The notes: generated by a model not told the origin, from the sequence alone. DNA of 64,000 nucleotides from an uncultured Candidatus Melainabacteria bacterium (GCA_934699705.1 CAKUXD010000003.1:37261-101260), one strand, 5' to 3'. Numbered from the stretch's first letter, positions 26,355-34,084 are shown. Translations and numbers: made by a program.

Positions 26355-28181
26355 GTGACTGAAAAGCAGTTCTATAATTCAATAGAAGATTATTATAAAC
26401 AAGTAAATTCATTAGAAGAAATCAATTCTGTTGGACTATCATATCATGTGAATGAGTTTCGTGAAAAATCCTTAAACTTAAGCGATAGCGACAAAAAAAG
26501 AATTGAACTTGAAATTGATTGCCTATATTTTCTAGTTAGAAATGGTAAAGTTGAACCAATGTACACTAGAGAAAGAGAAGATGGAATAGTCGAGAGTTAC
26601 CCTAATTTATCTTCTATCTCTGATGAAGATATTGAATACTTAAAAAAAAGAATAAAAAAGACAAATAACATATATTTCAAAACAAGATTTGCTCATATTA
26701 TTTGGGTTAAAACCAAACAATATGATTATGCTAAACAAGCAGCAGATTGTTATTTCTTACTAGCAGAGAATTTTGAAAAACTAGATATAGAAAAACCTAT
26801 AGAACACTATGGTATAGAAATATGCTATGCCCTATGGAATTTGCAAGATATAGTGTTTTCTATAAATTACAAAATTGAGGAGTTTAAAGATTTTGTACTT
26901 AACATAATAAACAATCCCAATAAAGATAGTTCGTGTTATTTAAGATTACAATTGGATTGTATAAAAATTTTGTTAGATAAAGTAAAACGAGCTAAACTCA
27001 AAAAAGAAGTATTAAAAGAATTAGAAGATTTATGTCAAGAGGCTCTAAATAATGACTTAAATGAATTTTTTACGGTTGATTATTTAGAAACAGGAGAAAA
27101 AATTAGTCAAACATTAAAAACTGATTCAGCTCGCTGGGTTTTAAAACAAGCAGAATATTATGAAGGCTTATCAAATAAAGAAAATCCCATAATTGCTCCT
27201 GAATACTGTCAAAAAGCAATTGATTTGTACAAAAAATTAAATAATGAGACAAAAATAAATGAATTATATAAAAAATATTCATATTTAAGTAAATCAATTA
27301 AATTAAGTCAATACTGCACAGATTCTGTAGATCTAACCCCTTGTATTAAAGAATACGAAAAAATTGCAGAAGAATTATCTTCAGAGGAAATTTTAAAATT
27401 TATAATATACTCTTCCGATATTATTCCTAAATATAATGAAGACAAGAAATTTATAGAAAAACAAAATGAGCAATATTTTCTTTCTTCTTTTGTCCACACA
27501 AACATTATTGATGAATATGGGCACATCATAGGAAAACTTGATACAGAAGAAGATGAATTAAAACACAGAATGTATAACTATTGTGATATTTGGTATGATA
27601 TGCAATCAAAAATATTTTCTCATTTTTTAAGGAAAACCATTGAACTTAAAAAGATTAATGCAGAAATTGTTTTAAATTTTTTGAAAAACACTTGGTATGG
27701 AGCAAATATTGAAAAAGAATTATCTGGTGGTGATATTTATAAATATAATTGGTTGCAATATATTGGTCCTTCTATAGAATCCTTCTTTTTAAAATTTGAA
27801 AAATTTATAAATGGCGATGAGTCTTCAATTTTATATATTCAAGAAATTGATAGCTTAAGTTTAAAAATAGAAGGAATGATTAGAGACATGATTTCACTAG
27901 CAAGTATAGATGAGTTCCAGGCATTTTATTTTGACAGAAATAAAAACTTTAATTGGTGTAATATAAACAAATATTTAAAGGATTCTAATATATTTCGCAT
28001 AATTCCAGAAAATGATGTTTATTTTTTAAAATATTTCTTGACGGAACACAGAAATTTGCGAAACAGAGTTGCACATTCATTAACCTTTTTAGGTGAATAT
28101 GGCATTTATAATATGGTTATTTTATTTATAGCCATTCTTAGATTATCAAAATGTTTAATTTTAAAAAGAGAAGTTGATTAA
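26355..28181 (+). CDS. DUF4209-type protein with C-terminal HEPN-like RNxxxH motif
   Basis: A 608-residue protein, GTG start, 17 bp after the peptidase gene and so probably part of the same operon. It is largely helical. Near the C-terminus EHRNLRNRVAHSL contains RNRVAH (Arg569, Asn570, His574), the RNxxxH motif characteristic of DUF4209 and of HEPN ribonucleases. By this motif it may be an RNase that acts as an abortive-infection effector, but catalysis is inference. The N-terminal two thirds show repeated helix pairs (for example YDYAKQAADCYFLLAENFEKL) like TPR arrays and could be a sensing part. A convergent cyclase-like gene begins 4 bp after its stop. Confidence 0.7.
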   Translation: MTEKQFYNSIEDYYKQVNSLEEINSVGLSYHVNEFREKSLNLSDSDKKRIELEIDCLYFLVRNGKVEPMYTREREDGIVESYPNLSSISDEDIEYLKKRIKKTNNIYFKTRFAHIIWVKTKQYDYAKQAADCYFLLAENFEKLDIEKPIEHYGIEICYALWNLQDIVFSINYKIEEFKDFVLNIINNPNKDSSCYLRLQLDCIKILLDKVKRAKLKKEVLKELEDLCQEALNNDLNEFFTVDYLETGEKISQTLKTDSARWVLKQAEYYEGLSNKENPIIAPEYCQKAIDLYKKLNNETKINELYKKYSYLSKSIKLSQYCTDSVDLTPCIKEYEKIAEELSSEEILKFIIYSSDIIPKYNEDKKFIEKQNEQYFLSSFVHTNIIDEYGHIIGKLDTEEDELKHRMYNYCDIWYDMQSKIFSHFLRKTIELKKINAEIVLNFLKNTWYGANIEKELSGGDIYKYNWLQYIGPSIESFFLKFEKFINGDESSILYIQEIDSLSLKIEGMIRDMISLASIDEFQAFYFDRNKNFNWCNINKYLKDSNIFRIIPENDVYFLKYFLTEHRNLRNRVAHSLTFLGEYGIYNMVILFIAILRLSKCLILKREVD

Positions 28182-28185
28182 ATTA

Positions 28186-28923
28186 TTATTCTAGTGCTTT
28201 TTCTATATCATCAGTAATTTTTTGTTGATTTAACAGTCTATATTCATATTTTGTAAACCAAGAATTAAAATATTTAATCATCCACATTATTTTTGTTTTT
28301 ATTTTTTCATCGTTTTTATGTTTTTTAAGCATTTCTAAAAGATTAATTTTAAATGCCACATCATCAAAAGCATCACATAAATGAAAAATATTCAAAAATA
28401 ATTCATTATCTTCATCTTGCATAAGATAATAACGACTATTAGGATCGTTAACCTTTGCTCTTACAAGAATTCTTGGAACATCGGCTATCTTTTCTTCCAA
28501 ATTTACTGCTTCAACTAAACCTTTGCCATATACAATAATGCCATTGTGAAAAAACTCACCTTCGACAATTGCTCCACGCATCAAATATCCATAGCGTAAA
28601 ATTTCATTATAGATATTTGCTACTGTATTGAATAATGCAGCAATTTTATTATCTCTTTGCTCGTCATTTTCTTTTAATTCAATAGCCAACAAAATATTAT
28701 CTGAAAATATTTTGATAAATATTTCTTCCTTGTGTTTAAAAATCCCTCCACCGGATTCTTCAATGGCATCTTCCATAAACATATTTAAGTAATTTAGAAA
28801 GTCAAAATTATTATCGTTGCATATCATTTGTTTTGCGCCAAGTATATCAAGATACGCAATTATATGATTAGAAGTTTTATAATTTGTTGATGGAAATCTT
28901 TCCAAACCTGCTCTTGTAACCAT
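28186..28923 (-). CDS. Class III nucleotidyl cyclase-like protein
   Basis: A 245-residue protein with the order of motifs of class III cyclases: AYLDILGAKQMI (Asp26, first metal Asp), KIFSDNILLAIE (Asp75, second metal Asp), then RGAIVEGEFF and YGKGLVEAVNLEEKIADVPRI, which parallels the G..G....G..VN.A.R.E stretch of adenylate cyclases (compare the true cyclase at 53625). The residues that choose the base are not clear. It could make a cyclic nucleotide signal in phage defence, as PycC does in Pycsar, but no Pycsar effector lies beside it. It converges on the DUF4209 gene with a 4-bp gap. AGGA precedes the ATG. Confidence 0.6.
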   Translation of the reverse strand: MVTRAGLERFPSTNYKTSNHIIAYLDILGAKQMICNDNNFDFLNYLNMFMEDAIEESGGGIFKHKEEIFIKIFSDNILLAIELKENDEQRDNKIAALFNTVANIYNEILRYGYLMRGAIVEGEFFHNGIIVYGKGLVEAVNLEEKIADVPRILVRAKVNDPNSRYYLMQDEDNELFLNIFHLCDAFDDVAFKINLLEMLKKHKNDEKIKTKIMWMIKYFNSWFTKYEYRLLNQQKITDDIEKALE

Positions 28924-29143
28924 TTTAAATCCTTGTTTTATTTAATTATAGCAAAAAATTTTGACCTTATTATCAAAATAGCAGTGGTTATAAGATTAAG
29001 ATTACTACAAAAGTGACTGTAAATGTTACTGCAAATTGCGAACAATTGTTTATCAATGTAGAATAATGTGTGTTGTTCTGTAAAGATTTCAGTGCATTCT
29101 TTCTCCTTTTACGCTAATGTTGTGTGTCAAAGAAGATTTAAAT

Positions 29144-29188
29144 ATGGAAAAAGTCGGATTAAATATTGTACAAATAGAGTTTATATAA
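29144..29188 (+). pseudogene. Truncated duplicate of the 5' end of the small gene at 30005
   Basis: A 15-codon frame, ATG to TAA, whose first 23 bases match the start of the gene at 30005 with one difference (MEKVGLNI in both). After eight codons the sequences diverge and a stop follows. It has no Shine-Dalgarno comparable to the AGGAGG of the intact copy. It looks like a leftover of a duplication or recombination. It overlaps the 3' end of the opposing gene by 8 bp. Confidence 0.6.
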
Positions 29189-29810
29189 TCGAGGAAGAAA
29201 AATATTTATCAAACAAATTTACTGCTTCAACAAAAGCTTTAAGTTTGTCCATTATTGGTTTACTCGAATCTTTCATTGTTTGACCAATGCCATACGTGTC
29301 GAGAATATCTTGACAAAGCTCAAGCTCTTTTTTCTCTTGGTCGCTTAAATCCGATTTATCAATATATTGGGATACTACTTGTTTAATAATATCATAAATT
29401 AACTTGGTTAATTCTGTTGAAATTTCTCTATATGACGTATCTTTAATTTTTATTATTCGTTTTTCTGGCAGATTATTCTGTATATAGATATCGACATTTA
29501 TAAAGTTATTCCAATACTGTTGGTTATAAGATAGCTGCTTCACTTTATCCATTATATTATCAATTTGCATACTAAGAAAAATAGGAAGTGGTTGATTATA
29601 TATTCCTATAAATTCGGTTTTTATATTGTAGTTCCATTGATAAAAAAATTTGTCAGTTAGAATTTTATTAGCAACTATGTCATAATAATTAAGATATCCA
29701 TTGCATGCACCTATATTTACCTTGTTTTTGAACGGACAACTTTCACACATTTGCGAATTACATATAGTATTATGTTGTTTTAATATTTCCTGATATAAGG
29801 GATAAGCCAT
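29181..29810 (-). CDS. Hypothetical protein with N-terminal cysteine cluster
   Basis: A 209-residue protein of unknown function. Residues 17-36 hold four cysteines (CNSQMCESCPFKN, then GACNG) in a compact pattern that could bind zinc or an Fe-S cluster. The rest is helical and includes an acidic helical segment (DLSDQEKKELELCQDI) and an amphipathic C-terminal helix. GGAG lies eight bases before the ATG. It stands among defence-like and small unknown genes. I recognise no family. Confidence 0.6.
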   Translation of the reverse strand: MAYPLYQEILKQHNTICNSQMCESCPFKNKVNIGACNGYLNYYDIVANKILTDKFFYQWNYNIKTEFIGIYNQPLPIFLSMQIDNIMDKVKQLSYNQQYWNNFINVDIYIQNNLPEKRIIKIKDTSYREISTELTKLIYDIIKQVVSQYIDKSDLSDQEKKELELCQDILDTYGIGQTMKDSSKPIMDKLKAFVEAVNLFDKYFSSSII

Positions 29811-29885
29811 TTATTTTCTCCAAGTGTTTTTATATTATATTGAGTGTAACTTATACAACCATTGTTTACTACGTTTACATGCTTT

Positions 29886-29910
29886 TCAAGTGTGATAGCC
29901 GTTTAAAGAA
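29886..29910 (+). repeat. Partial copy of the 37-bp repeat
   Basis: TTCAAGTG-TGATAGCCGTTTAAA resembles the 37-bp repeat at 30232 with about five bases missing in the middle. It is in the same orientation, upstream of the gene at 30005. Confidence 0.45.
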
Positions 29911-30004
29911 TAAAAAGTTTTACAAACAGCAAAATTATGGTTATTTAGACTTGATTTATTTTTGACTTTGATTGATGTATACGACACGTTAAAGGAGGTT
30001 GTAT

Positions 30005-30226
30005 ATGGAAAAAGTTGGATTAAATATAACTCCAAAAAAGTTTAAGCAGCTAAGCAAGTGGGTCGAAGAGGTTCATAATATCGCTGTTGTTGTGGATTAT
30101 TTCTGTAAAACACAGCCGGATAAGGAGGAATGTTATAACTTGGCTCCGGTTGTAAAATATTTGCACAAGGAAGCAAATTTACTTAATACATTTTTTATTG
30201 ACCACGAAAAAAATGTTGATTTTTAA
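30005..30226 (+). CDS. Small hypothetical protein
   Basis: A 73-residue protein starting MEKVGLNITPKKFKQLSKWVEE. The start is firm because AGGAGG lies six bases before ATG 30005. It is predicted to be helical, with two cysteines (FCKTQPDKEECYNL). No family is recognised. A truncated duplicate of its 5' end lies at 29144. Two inverted-repeat copies begin 6 bp downstream, and a related partial repeat lies about 100 bp upstream. Confidence 0.6.
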   Translation: MEKVGLNITPKKFKQLSKWVEEVHNIAVVVDYFCKTQPDKEECYNLAPVVKYLHKEANLLNTFFIDHEKNVDF

Positions 30227-30231
30227 AGTAC

Positions 30232-30268
30232 GTTCAAGTGCTGTTTAATAGCCGTTCAAATGGTGTTT
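30232..30268 (+). repeat. 37-bp repeat, left copy of an inverted pair
   Basis: Begins GTTCAAGTGCTGTTT and ends GTTCAAATGGTGTTT, so it is itself two similar 15-bp halves. It is 29/37 identical to the reverse complement of 30800-30836. The two copies bracket the two-gene unit at 30366-30783. Confidence 0.75.
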
Positions 30269-30365
30269 ACAAAATAAATATGTCTGAATGATACAAAAAT
30301 CAGGCATTGTACTTGATATTTCCCCAAAACAATCGATTAATGTGTATAACAGAAAGGAGCACAAT

Positions 30366-30566
30366 ATGGTTGAAAAAGATTACAAATTTTATGGCAAAAA
30401 GATTTTAAACTTAAAAACTCAAGAAATCGGCTTATTGATTTGCTTATGGGAAAACAAATTTGCTGATAAAACAGTCGATTTTGCAACCTGCGTTGATAAA
30501 ACCGGCAAACGTTACAACATTGAACTTGATAACATAAGAGGATTTAAAGATGATTTTGAAAAATAA
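30366..30566 (+). CDS. Small hypothetical protein, first of an overlapping pair
   Basis: A 66-residue protein (MVEKDYKFYGKKILNLK...). ATG 30366 follows AAGGAG by seven bases; an in-frame extension to 30288 lacks a site. Its sequence is beta-rich with a central LLICLWENKFAD and resembles no family I know. The 3' end overlaps the next gene by 17 bp. The pair is enclosed by the inverted 37-bp repeats. Confidence 0.6.
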   Translation: MVEKDYKFYGKKILNLKTQEIGLLICLWENKFADKTVDFATCVDKTGKRYNIELDNIRGFKDDFEK

Positions 30567-30783
30567 ATTAACTAAGGAAACATTGGCTATTCCATACTCT
30601 GAATTTAGAATAAAATTTGAAAAAGAGATTCAGGATGCGTTTGAAAGTTACTGCAAAACACAATTAAATAAGTATTTTGGGAACTTCAAAGATGACTATT
30701 CTTTAGAGTTTAATTTTTATTTTGAACTACAGTGGAATTTTAATCATTTCGGAATGTCAAACTGGTATATAGAAAGAATGTAA
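30550..30783 (+). CDS. Small hypothetical protein, second of an overlapping pair
   Basis: A 77-residue protein (MILKNKLTKETLAIPYSEF...), rich in aromatic residues near the end (FNFYFELQWNFNHFG). It starts inside the preceding gene, so it is probably translationally coupled to it. The function is unknown. The inverted repeat at 30800 begins 16 bp after its stop. Confidence 0.55.
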   Translation: MILKNKLTKETLAIPYSEFRIKFEKEIQDAFESYCKTQLNKYFGNFKDDYSLEFNFYFELQWNFNHFGMSNWYIERM

Positions 30784-30799
30784 TTTTTGAACACTCATA

Positions 30800-30836
30800 A
30801 AACACCATTTAAACGGCATTTAAATGATATTTGAAC
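30800..30836 (-). repeat. 37-bp repeat, right copy of an inverted pair
   Basis: Reverse complement begins GTTCAAATATCATTT and ends GTTTAAATGGTGTTT, matching the left copy at 29 of 37 positions. Its last base is the first base of the stop codon (TAG) of the following minus-strand gene. Confidence 0.75.
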
Positions 30837-31084
30837 TATTTTAATTCCTTAACATATTCTTTTCCGTACAGTTCAATATCGTCTATTTCAAAAAGGTCAC
30901 TACTATATTGTCCCGGCCATACAGCATATAATTTGCTACCTTCATTTTTTACACGGAAATAAATATCACGCTTTTCTTGTACATAGTTTTGAATTTGTCT
31001 TATTTCTTTATCTTTTGTAAGTTCAATATAACACACCAGTTTTGAACCATATGGGAAATAGTCTTGTTCGGATGCTTTTCTCAT
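30836..31084 (-). CDS. Small hypothetical protein
   Basis: An 82-residue protein starting MRKASEQDYFPYG. AGGTAAC lies just upstream of the ATG. It looks like a small mixed alpha/beta fold ending in a charged tail (ELYGKEYVKELK). No family is recognised. Its stop codon lies at the inner edge of the inverted repeat, and debris of mobile elements begins about 65 bp upstream. Confidence 0.5.
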   Translation of the reverse strand: MRKASEQDYFPYGSKLVCYIELTKDKEIRQIQNYVQEKRDIYFRVKNEGSKLYAVWPGQYSSDLFEIDDIELYGKEYVKELK

Positions 31085-31150
31085 TTTTGTTACCTTTTAT
31101 AAATTTGTAATTCACAAGAAAATAATAGCATAAACTCATTATGGATTAAA

Positions 31151-31205
31151 CTTCCGACTTAGATGTCAAACTCGGTATATATTATGTCAAAATTCCTCAT
31201 ACACA
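31151..31205 (+). repeat. 55-bp repeat, copy A
   Basis: Starts CTTCCGACTTAGATGTCAAA, contains two ATGTCAAA blocks about 21 bp apart, and ends TCATACACA. It is the most diverged of four copies. A tRNA-like repeat begins 63 bp to its right. Confidence 0.75.
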
Positions 31206-31268
31206 GTACCTGACACATTGCAAATGTAATCTAAAGTAATTTTTATAAATTTCGGCAATGTATGGTTT

Positions 31269-31330
31269 AGGAGACTCGAACTCCTGACTTTAATTATTCA
31301 ATTGTCATACACAATTTAACTCTATATTGA
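31269..31330 (-). repeat. tRNA-like repeat, copy 1
   Basis: 31269-31285 is 16/17 identical to the T arm of tRNA-Ala at 34133-34149 (GGAGTTCGA on the minus strand). The adjoining 38 bases match copy 2 at 32105-32142 in about 33 positions and can form an AATTG/CAATT stem where an anticodon arm would be. There is no normal D arm or acceptor pairing, so I do not call a functional tRNA. Confidence 0.6.
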
Positions 31331-31416
31331 AGTAATATCAATATTTCTTAGTTACTTTGTATCATTTCAACACAGTCATTTATTGAGTAAACAATCTAAT
31401 AATTAAGGTTAACAAA

Positions 31417-31545
31417 TTAAGTCCACCAATTAGTATGCCATTGTTTTAACAGTTTCCAAAACTTATCATAATGTTTTTGTTCAAAACGCATAAACTCTTT
31501 AAATTGTTCTTCACCGCATTCTTTGTCAATAAATTCTATTTAAAA
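31417..31545 (-). pseudogene. C-terminal fragment of an unidentified gene
   Basis: About 42 codons ending in TAA, with an upstream in-frame stop and no start codon. The peptide includes DKECGEEQFKEFMRFEQKHY and a tryptophan-rich end (HTNWWT). It has protein-like composition and seems to be the tail of a broken gene. It diverges from the fragment at 31533, with which it shares a junction near 31540. Confidence 0.45.
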
Positions 31546-31889
31546 AATTAAGATATAAAAAGAATAAGGAAAATAAAGAAAAACTTGCTCCAAAATATAA
31601 TGAAATTCAGGATATTGAATACAAATTAGAAATAAGCGGTAAAAGTTTTTGTATAAATGAACTACAAGCTCGTGTCCTTGACTATTATCTGGAACATCCG
31701 GATTTTTCTGATTATAAAGAATTTGCAAATAAACTTGGTATTAGTAAAACTCGTTTTATTAGGGAAATTTGTTGTATTAATAATTTAACAGGCATTTTTA
31801 AAATTAAGAAAATAAGTGAAAATGGAATTGTTTTAAATGACTTGCTAGGCAAAGATTTACATTGCAAAATTTTAAAATCTTCCGACTAG
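31533..31889 (+). pseudogene. Broken gene with HTH-like segment, no start codon
   Basis: A 118-codon open frame with no ATG, GTG or early TTG, preceded directly by a stop. Residues about 50-85 (INELQARVLDYYLEHP, then FANKLGISKTRFIREI) look like a helix-turn-helix, so this may be the C-terminal part of a regulator or transposition protein. The TAG stop lies in the CTTCCGAC motif of 55-bp repeat copy B, so the gene ends in the repeat itself. Confidence 0.55.
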
Positions 31890-31933
31890 CATGTCAAACT
31901 CGTGATACTTTATGTCAAACTCCCTGATACACA
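31879..31933 (+). repeat. 55-bp repeat, copy B
   Basis: Starts CTTCCGACTAGCATGTCAAA and ends CCCTGATACACA. Two direct sub-repeats of ATGTCAAACT-x(5)-GATAC lie 21 bp apart. Spacing and iteration resemble transposase-binding sites at an element end, with TGT as the outer bases on the minus strand. Confidence 0.8.
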
Positions 31934-31962
31934 ACAATAATATGCACGATTTTATCGCTAGG

Positions 31963-32017
31963 CTTCCAACTTACATGTCAAACTTGCGATACTTTATGTC
32001 AAACTCTCTGATACACA
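31963..32017 (+). repeat. 55-bp repeat, copy C
   Basis: Starts CTTCCAACTTACATGTCAAA and ends CTCTGATACACA. It lies 29 bp after copy B in the same orientation and 70 bp before the second tRNA-like repeat. Confidence 0.8.
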
Positions 32018-32087
32018 GCATCTATATGTTCTAATCTAACATACTTTTTCGGATTTCATTAAAATTTGTGATGGTCTCGTATAGGTT

Positions 32088-32150
32088 GAGAGATTGGAAC
32101 TCTCGACCTTATTATTTAATTGTCATTCACAATTTAACTCTGTTTTAGGC
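32088..32150 (-). repeat. tRNA-like repeat, copy 2
   Basis: GAGAG-x7-CTCTC T-arm-like hairpin (32088-32104, GAGTTCCAATC on the minus strand) and a following block closely matching copy 1. It is downstream of the photolyase stop codon on the same strand, where it could also serve as a processed or terminating 3' structure. Confidence 0.55.
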
Positions 32151-32190
32151 ATCTTTCAAGTGTTTAAAGCAATGATTTATCCCTTTTGTA

Positions 32191-33462
32191 TCATTCGGAC
32201 ACATATTTTTTCAAATAATTTGATAAATCGCATTTTCTTTTTATGGCATTATAAGCCATTCGTCTTATTTTGCCTGTCACAGGATAATCAGTAAATGCTC
32301 TATCGTGCAAACCTCCTATTGCCCATAAAATTCCGACGTAACCGTTTGCTGATGGTGCATCATAAGCATATTTATCGTTCAAATATATTGCAATTTTAAG
32401 AGCAACATCCGCTGAAATTGTCCATTCCAATATCTTTTTAGCCCAATACATCCTTAAATATCCATGAATAATCCCATCTCGCATTAGCTGATTTTGTATC
32501 GCATTCCACAATTTATCATGAGTTTTTGCTGACTCCAATTCTTCCATTGTATAAATATACGGTCTAAAATCTTCTCTATGACTCTCTAAAGAATTTTTTG
32601 CCCAACTCGGGATACCCTTTAAACTCTTAAACTGTTTATTATACAAACAAAAGTTATCTGCAAGTTCTTTCCTTACAATAAGTTCTTCTAAAAACGCCTC
32701 TTTGTTTTCTGCTGAAGCTCCTGACTTTATAACCTCAATAGCAATTCTTTGACTTGAAATAAAACCCAAATTCAAATATTTTGACAAACCTGATAAAACA
32801 TTTTTTGAAGGATTATTTTTAAATTGTGCATAATATGGTAATTTATTTTTTATAAAATCTTCCAATACAAAATCCGCTTCTACTTTTTCATCTCCAAAAG
32901 CTTTAAATTCAGTTAAAAATGGGTAAATATTGTGATATATTTTCGCTCTTATAGTTGCAGCAGAGTATTCTTGCTTATCTGAAACATACCTTGCAGGGAC
33001 GATATTATGTCCGTCTATTTCAATTACTTTAAAATCGACATTTTTTAGCCAAGCACGATTTAAAATCGGATTAAAATCAATAATTAAAAGTGCCGGAGTT
33101 ATTGTTTTTATAATTACTTGCGGAGTTGTATCAATAATTTCAAAATCTAAATTTAACTTAGAAAAATTTTGTTGTGCTTGTGCAATTTGTCTATCTATAA
33201 ATTCTTGTTTTGATACATATTCGCAATGAATTTTCGGATGAATAACTTTAAGCGACAAGTTTAATTCTTTACTTTTTTGTAAGGCAAATTGCAGTGCAAA
33301 ATTGTCTTTTACCCTGATTTCTCTTTCGCAAAGGTATACAATATCACCTTTTTGAATTGGTTTATTGTTAAAATCAAAAATACGTACAGGATTTACAAAA
33401 TTTTCAACTTCAAAATTCTGCGGAATATAATTCAGCAATGTATTTTTTACTATCCTAGGCAT
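32191..33462 (-). CDS. phr: Class II CPD photolyase
   Basis: Light-driven repair of cyclobutane pyrimidine dimers, using FAD. The 423 residues follow the class II pattern: an N-terminal photolyase/chromophore domain (REIRVKDNFALQFALQKS, VPARYVSDKQEYSA) and a FAD-binding domain with SWAKNSLE, THDKLWNAIQNQLMRDG, MYWAKKILEWT and SANGYVGILWAIGGLHDRAF. It overlaps the tspO gene by 8 bp and is co-transcribed with it. Photolyase and TspO genes are often linked in bacteria. The unit is bounded by 55-bp repeat D on one side and repeat C plus a tRNA-like repeat on the other, which suggests movement as a cassette. Confidence 0.93.
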   Translation of the reverse strand: MPRIVKNTLLNYIPQNFEVENFVNPVRIFDFNNKPIQKGDIVYLCEREIRVKDNFALQFALQKSKELNLSLKVIHPKIHCEYVSKQEFIDRQIAQAQQNFSKLNLDFEIIDTTPQVIIKTITPALLIIDFNPILNRAWLKNVDFKVIEIDGHNIVPARYVSDKQEYSAATIRAKIYHNIYPFLTEFKAFGDEKVEADFVLEDFIKNKLPYYAQFKNNPSKNVLSGLSKYLNLGFISSQRIAIEVIKSGASAENKEAFLEELIVRKELADNFCLYNKQFKSLKGIPSWAKNSLESHREDFRPYIYTMEELESAKTHDKLWNAIQNQLMRDGIIHGYLRMYWAKKILEWTISADVALKIAIYLNDKYAYDAPSANGYVGILWAIGGLHDRAFTDYPVTGKIRRMAYNAIKRKCDLSNYLKKYVSE

Positions 33463-33844
33463 TTAATACAAGATATCCTATATTAAGATACGTTGCAAAA
33501 AGTATCCACACCAAATACGGAATCAAGATTAGACATGAGATTTTTGAAACTTTATAAAAAGATTTAATGGTTAAAATCACAAAAATATCAAGCAAAATAA
33601 TCACAATCAAAGCCAAAACAATATTTTGTAGATAGAAAAACGCTGGAGTCCACAAAAGATTAAGGAATAGCTGGGTGATAAAATAAATGTAGCCCGATTT
33701 TTTATTTTGTGCCGGTTTAAAAAGGTATAATAACAAAGCTACAAGCATTGAAAAATAAAGTATTGACCAAACAGTCGGGAAAATCCAATCAGGTGGTGCT
33801 AACGGTGGTTTTGTCAAATTGTAATACCAAACAGATTTAAACAT
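33455..33844 (-). CDS. tspO: TspO/MBR-family membrane protein, N-terminally short
   Basis: A 129-residue member of the tryptophan-rich sensory protein / peripheral benzodiazepine receptor family, which binds porphyrins and affects tetrapyrrole and stress responses. WYYNLTKPPLAPPDWIFPTVW is the conserved loop after the first membrane helix, and NLLWTPAFF is the second motif. Usual length is about 155-160 with five helices; here the first helix is missing and four remain. Translation may start at ATG 33844, which has no Shine-Dalgarno but a TAAGAT box six bases upstream. It could be functional with four helices or truncated at its 5' end. Confidence 0.85.
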   Translation of the reverse strand: MFKSVWYYNLTKPPLAPPDWIFPTVWSILYFSMLVALLLYLFKPAQNKKSGYIYFITQLFLNLLWTPAFFYLQNIVLALIVIILLDIFVILTIKSFYKVSKISCLILIPYLVWILFATYLNIGYLVLNA

Positions 33845-33937
33845 AGAATAATCTTAAATAACAATTACTGATAAATAATCCGATAATTGGATAAACTTTC
33901 AGACGAAGGCGGTAAAAGGGGAAATTTTTAATCTTAA

Positions 33938-33992
33938 CTTCCGATTAAAATGTCAAACTTGGGATACTTTATGTCAAACTCCCTGATACAAA
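33938..33992 (+). repeat. 55-bp repeat, copy D
   Basis: Starts CTTCCGATTAAAATGTCAAA and ends CCCTGATACAAA, in the same orientation as copies A-C. It lies 130 bp from the 3' end of tRNA-Ala. Confidence 0.8.
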
Positions 33993-34084
33993 ACAATGCT
34001 TGATACATTTCATCAGAAACAGAGCTTTTATTATTTGATTTGTATTTAGGAATCAAACCATGCTTTCCAATATATTTAACGCAA

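Noticed and set aside
31269..31340. Functional tRNA on the minus strand
   Set aside because: T arm is good, but there is no D arm or acceptor pairing, and the loop of the would-be anticodon stem has G at position 33.
31879..32017. Two repeats with a 29-bp spacer resembling a CRISPR array
   Set aside because: Only two adjacent units, 55 bp long with internal iteration, further copies scattered, and no cas genes.
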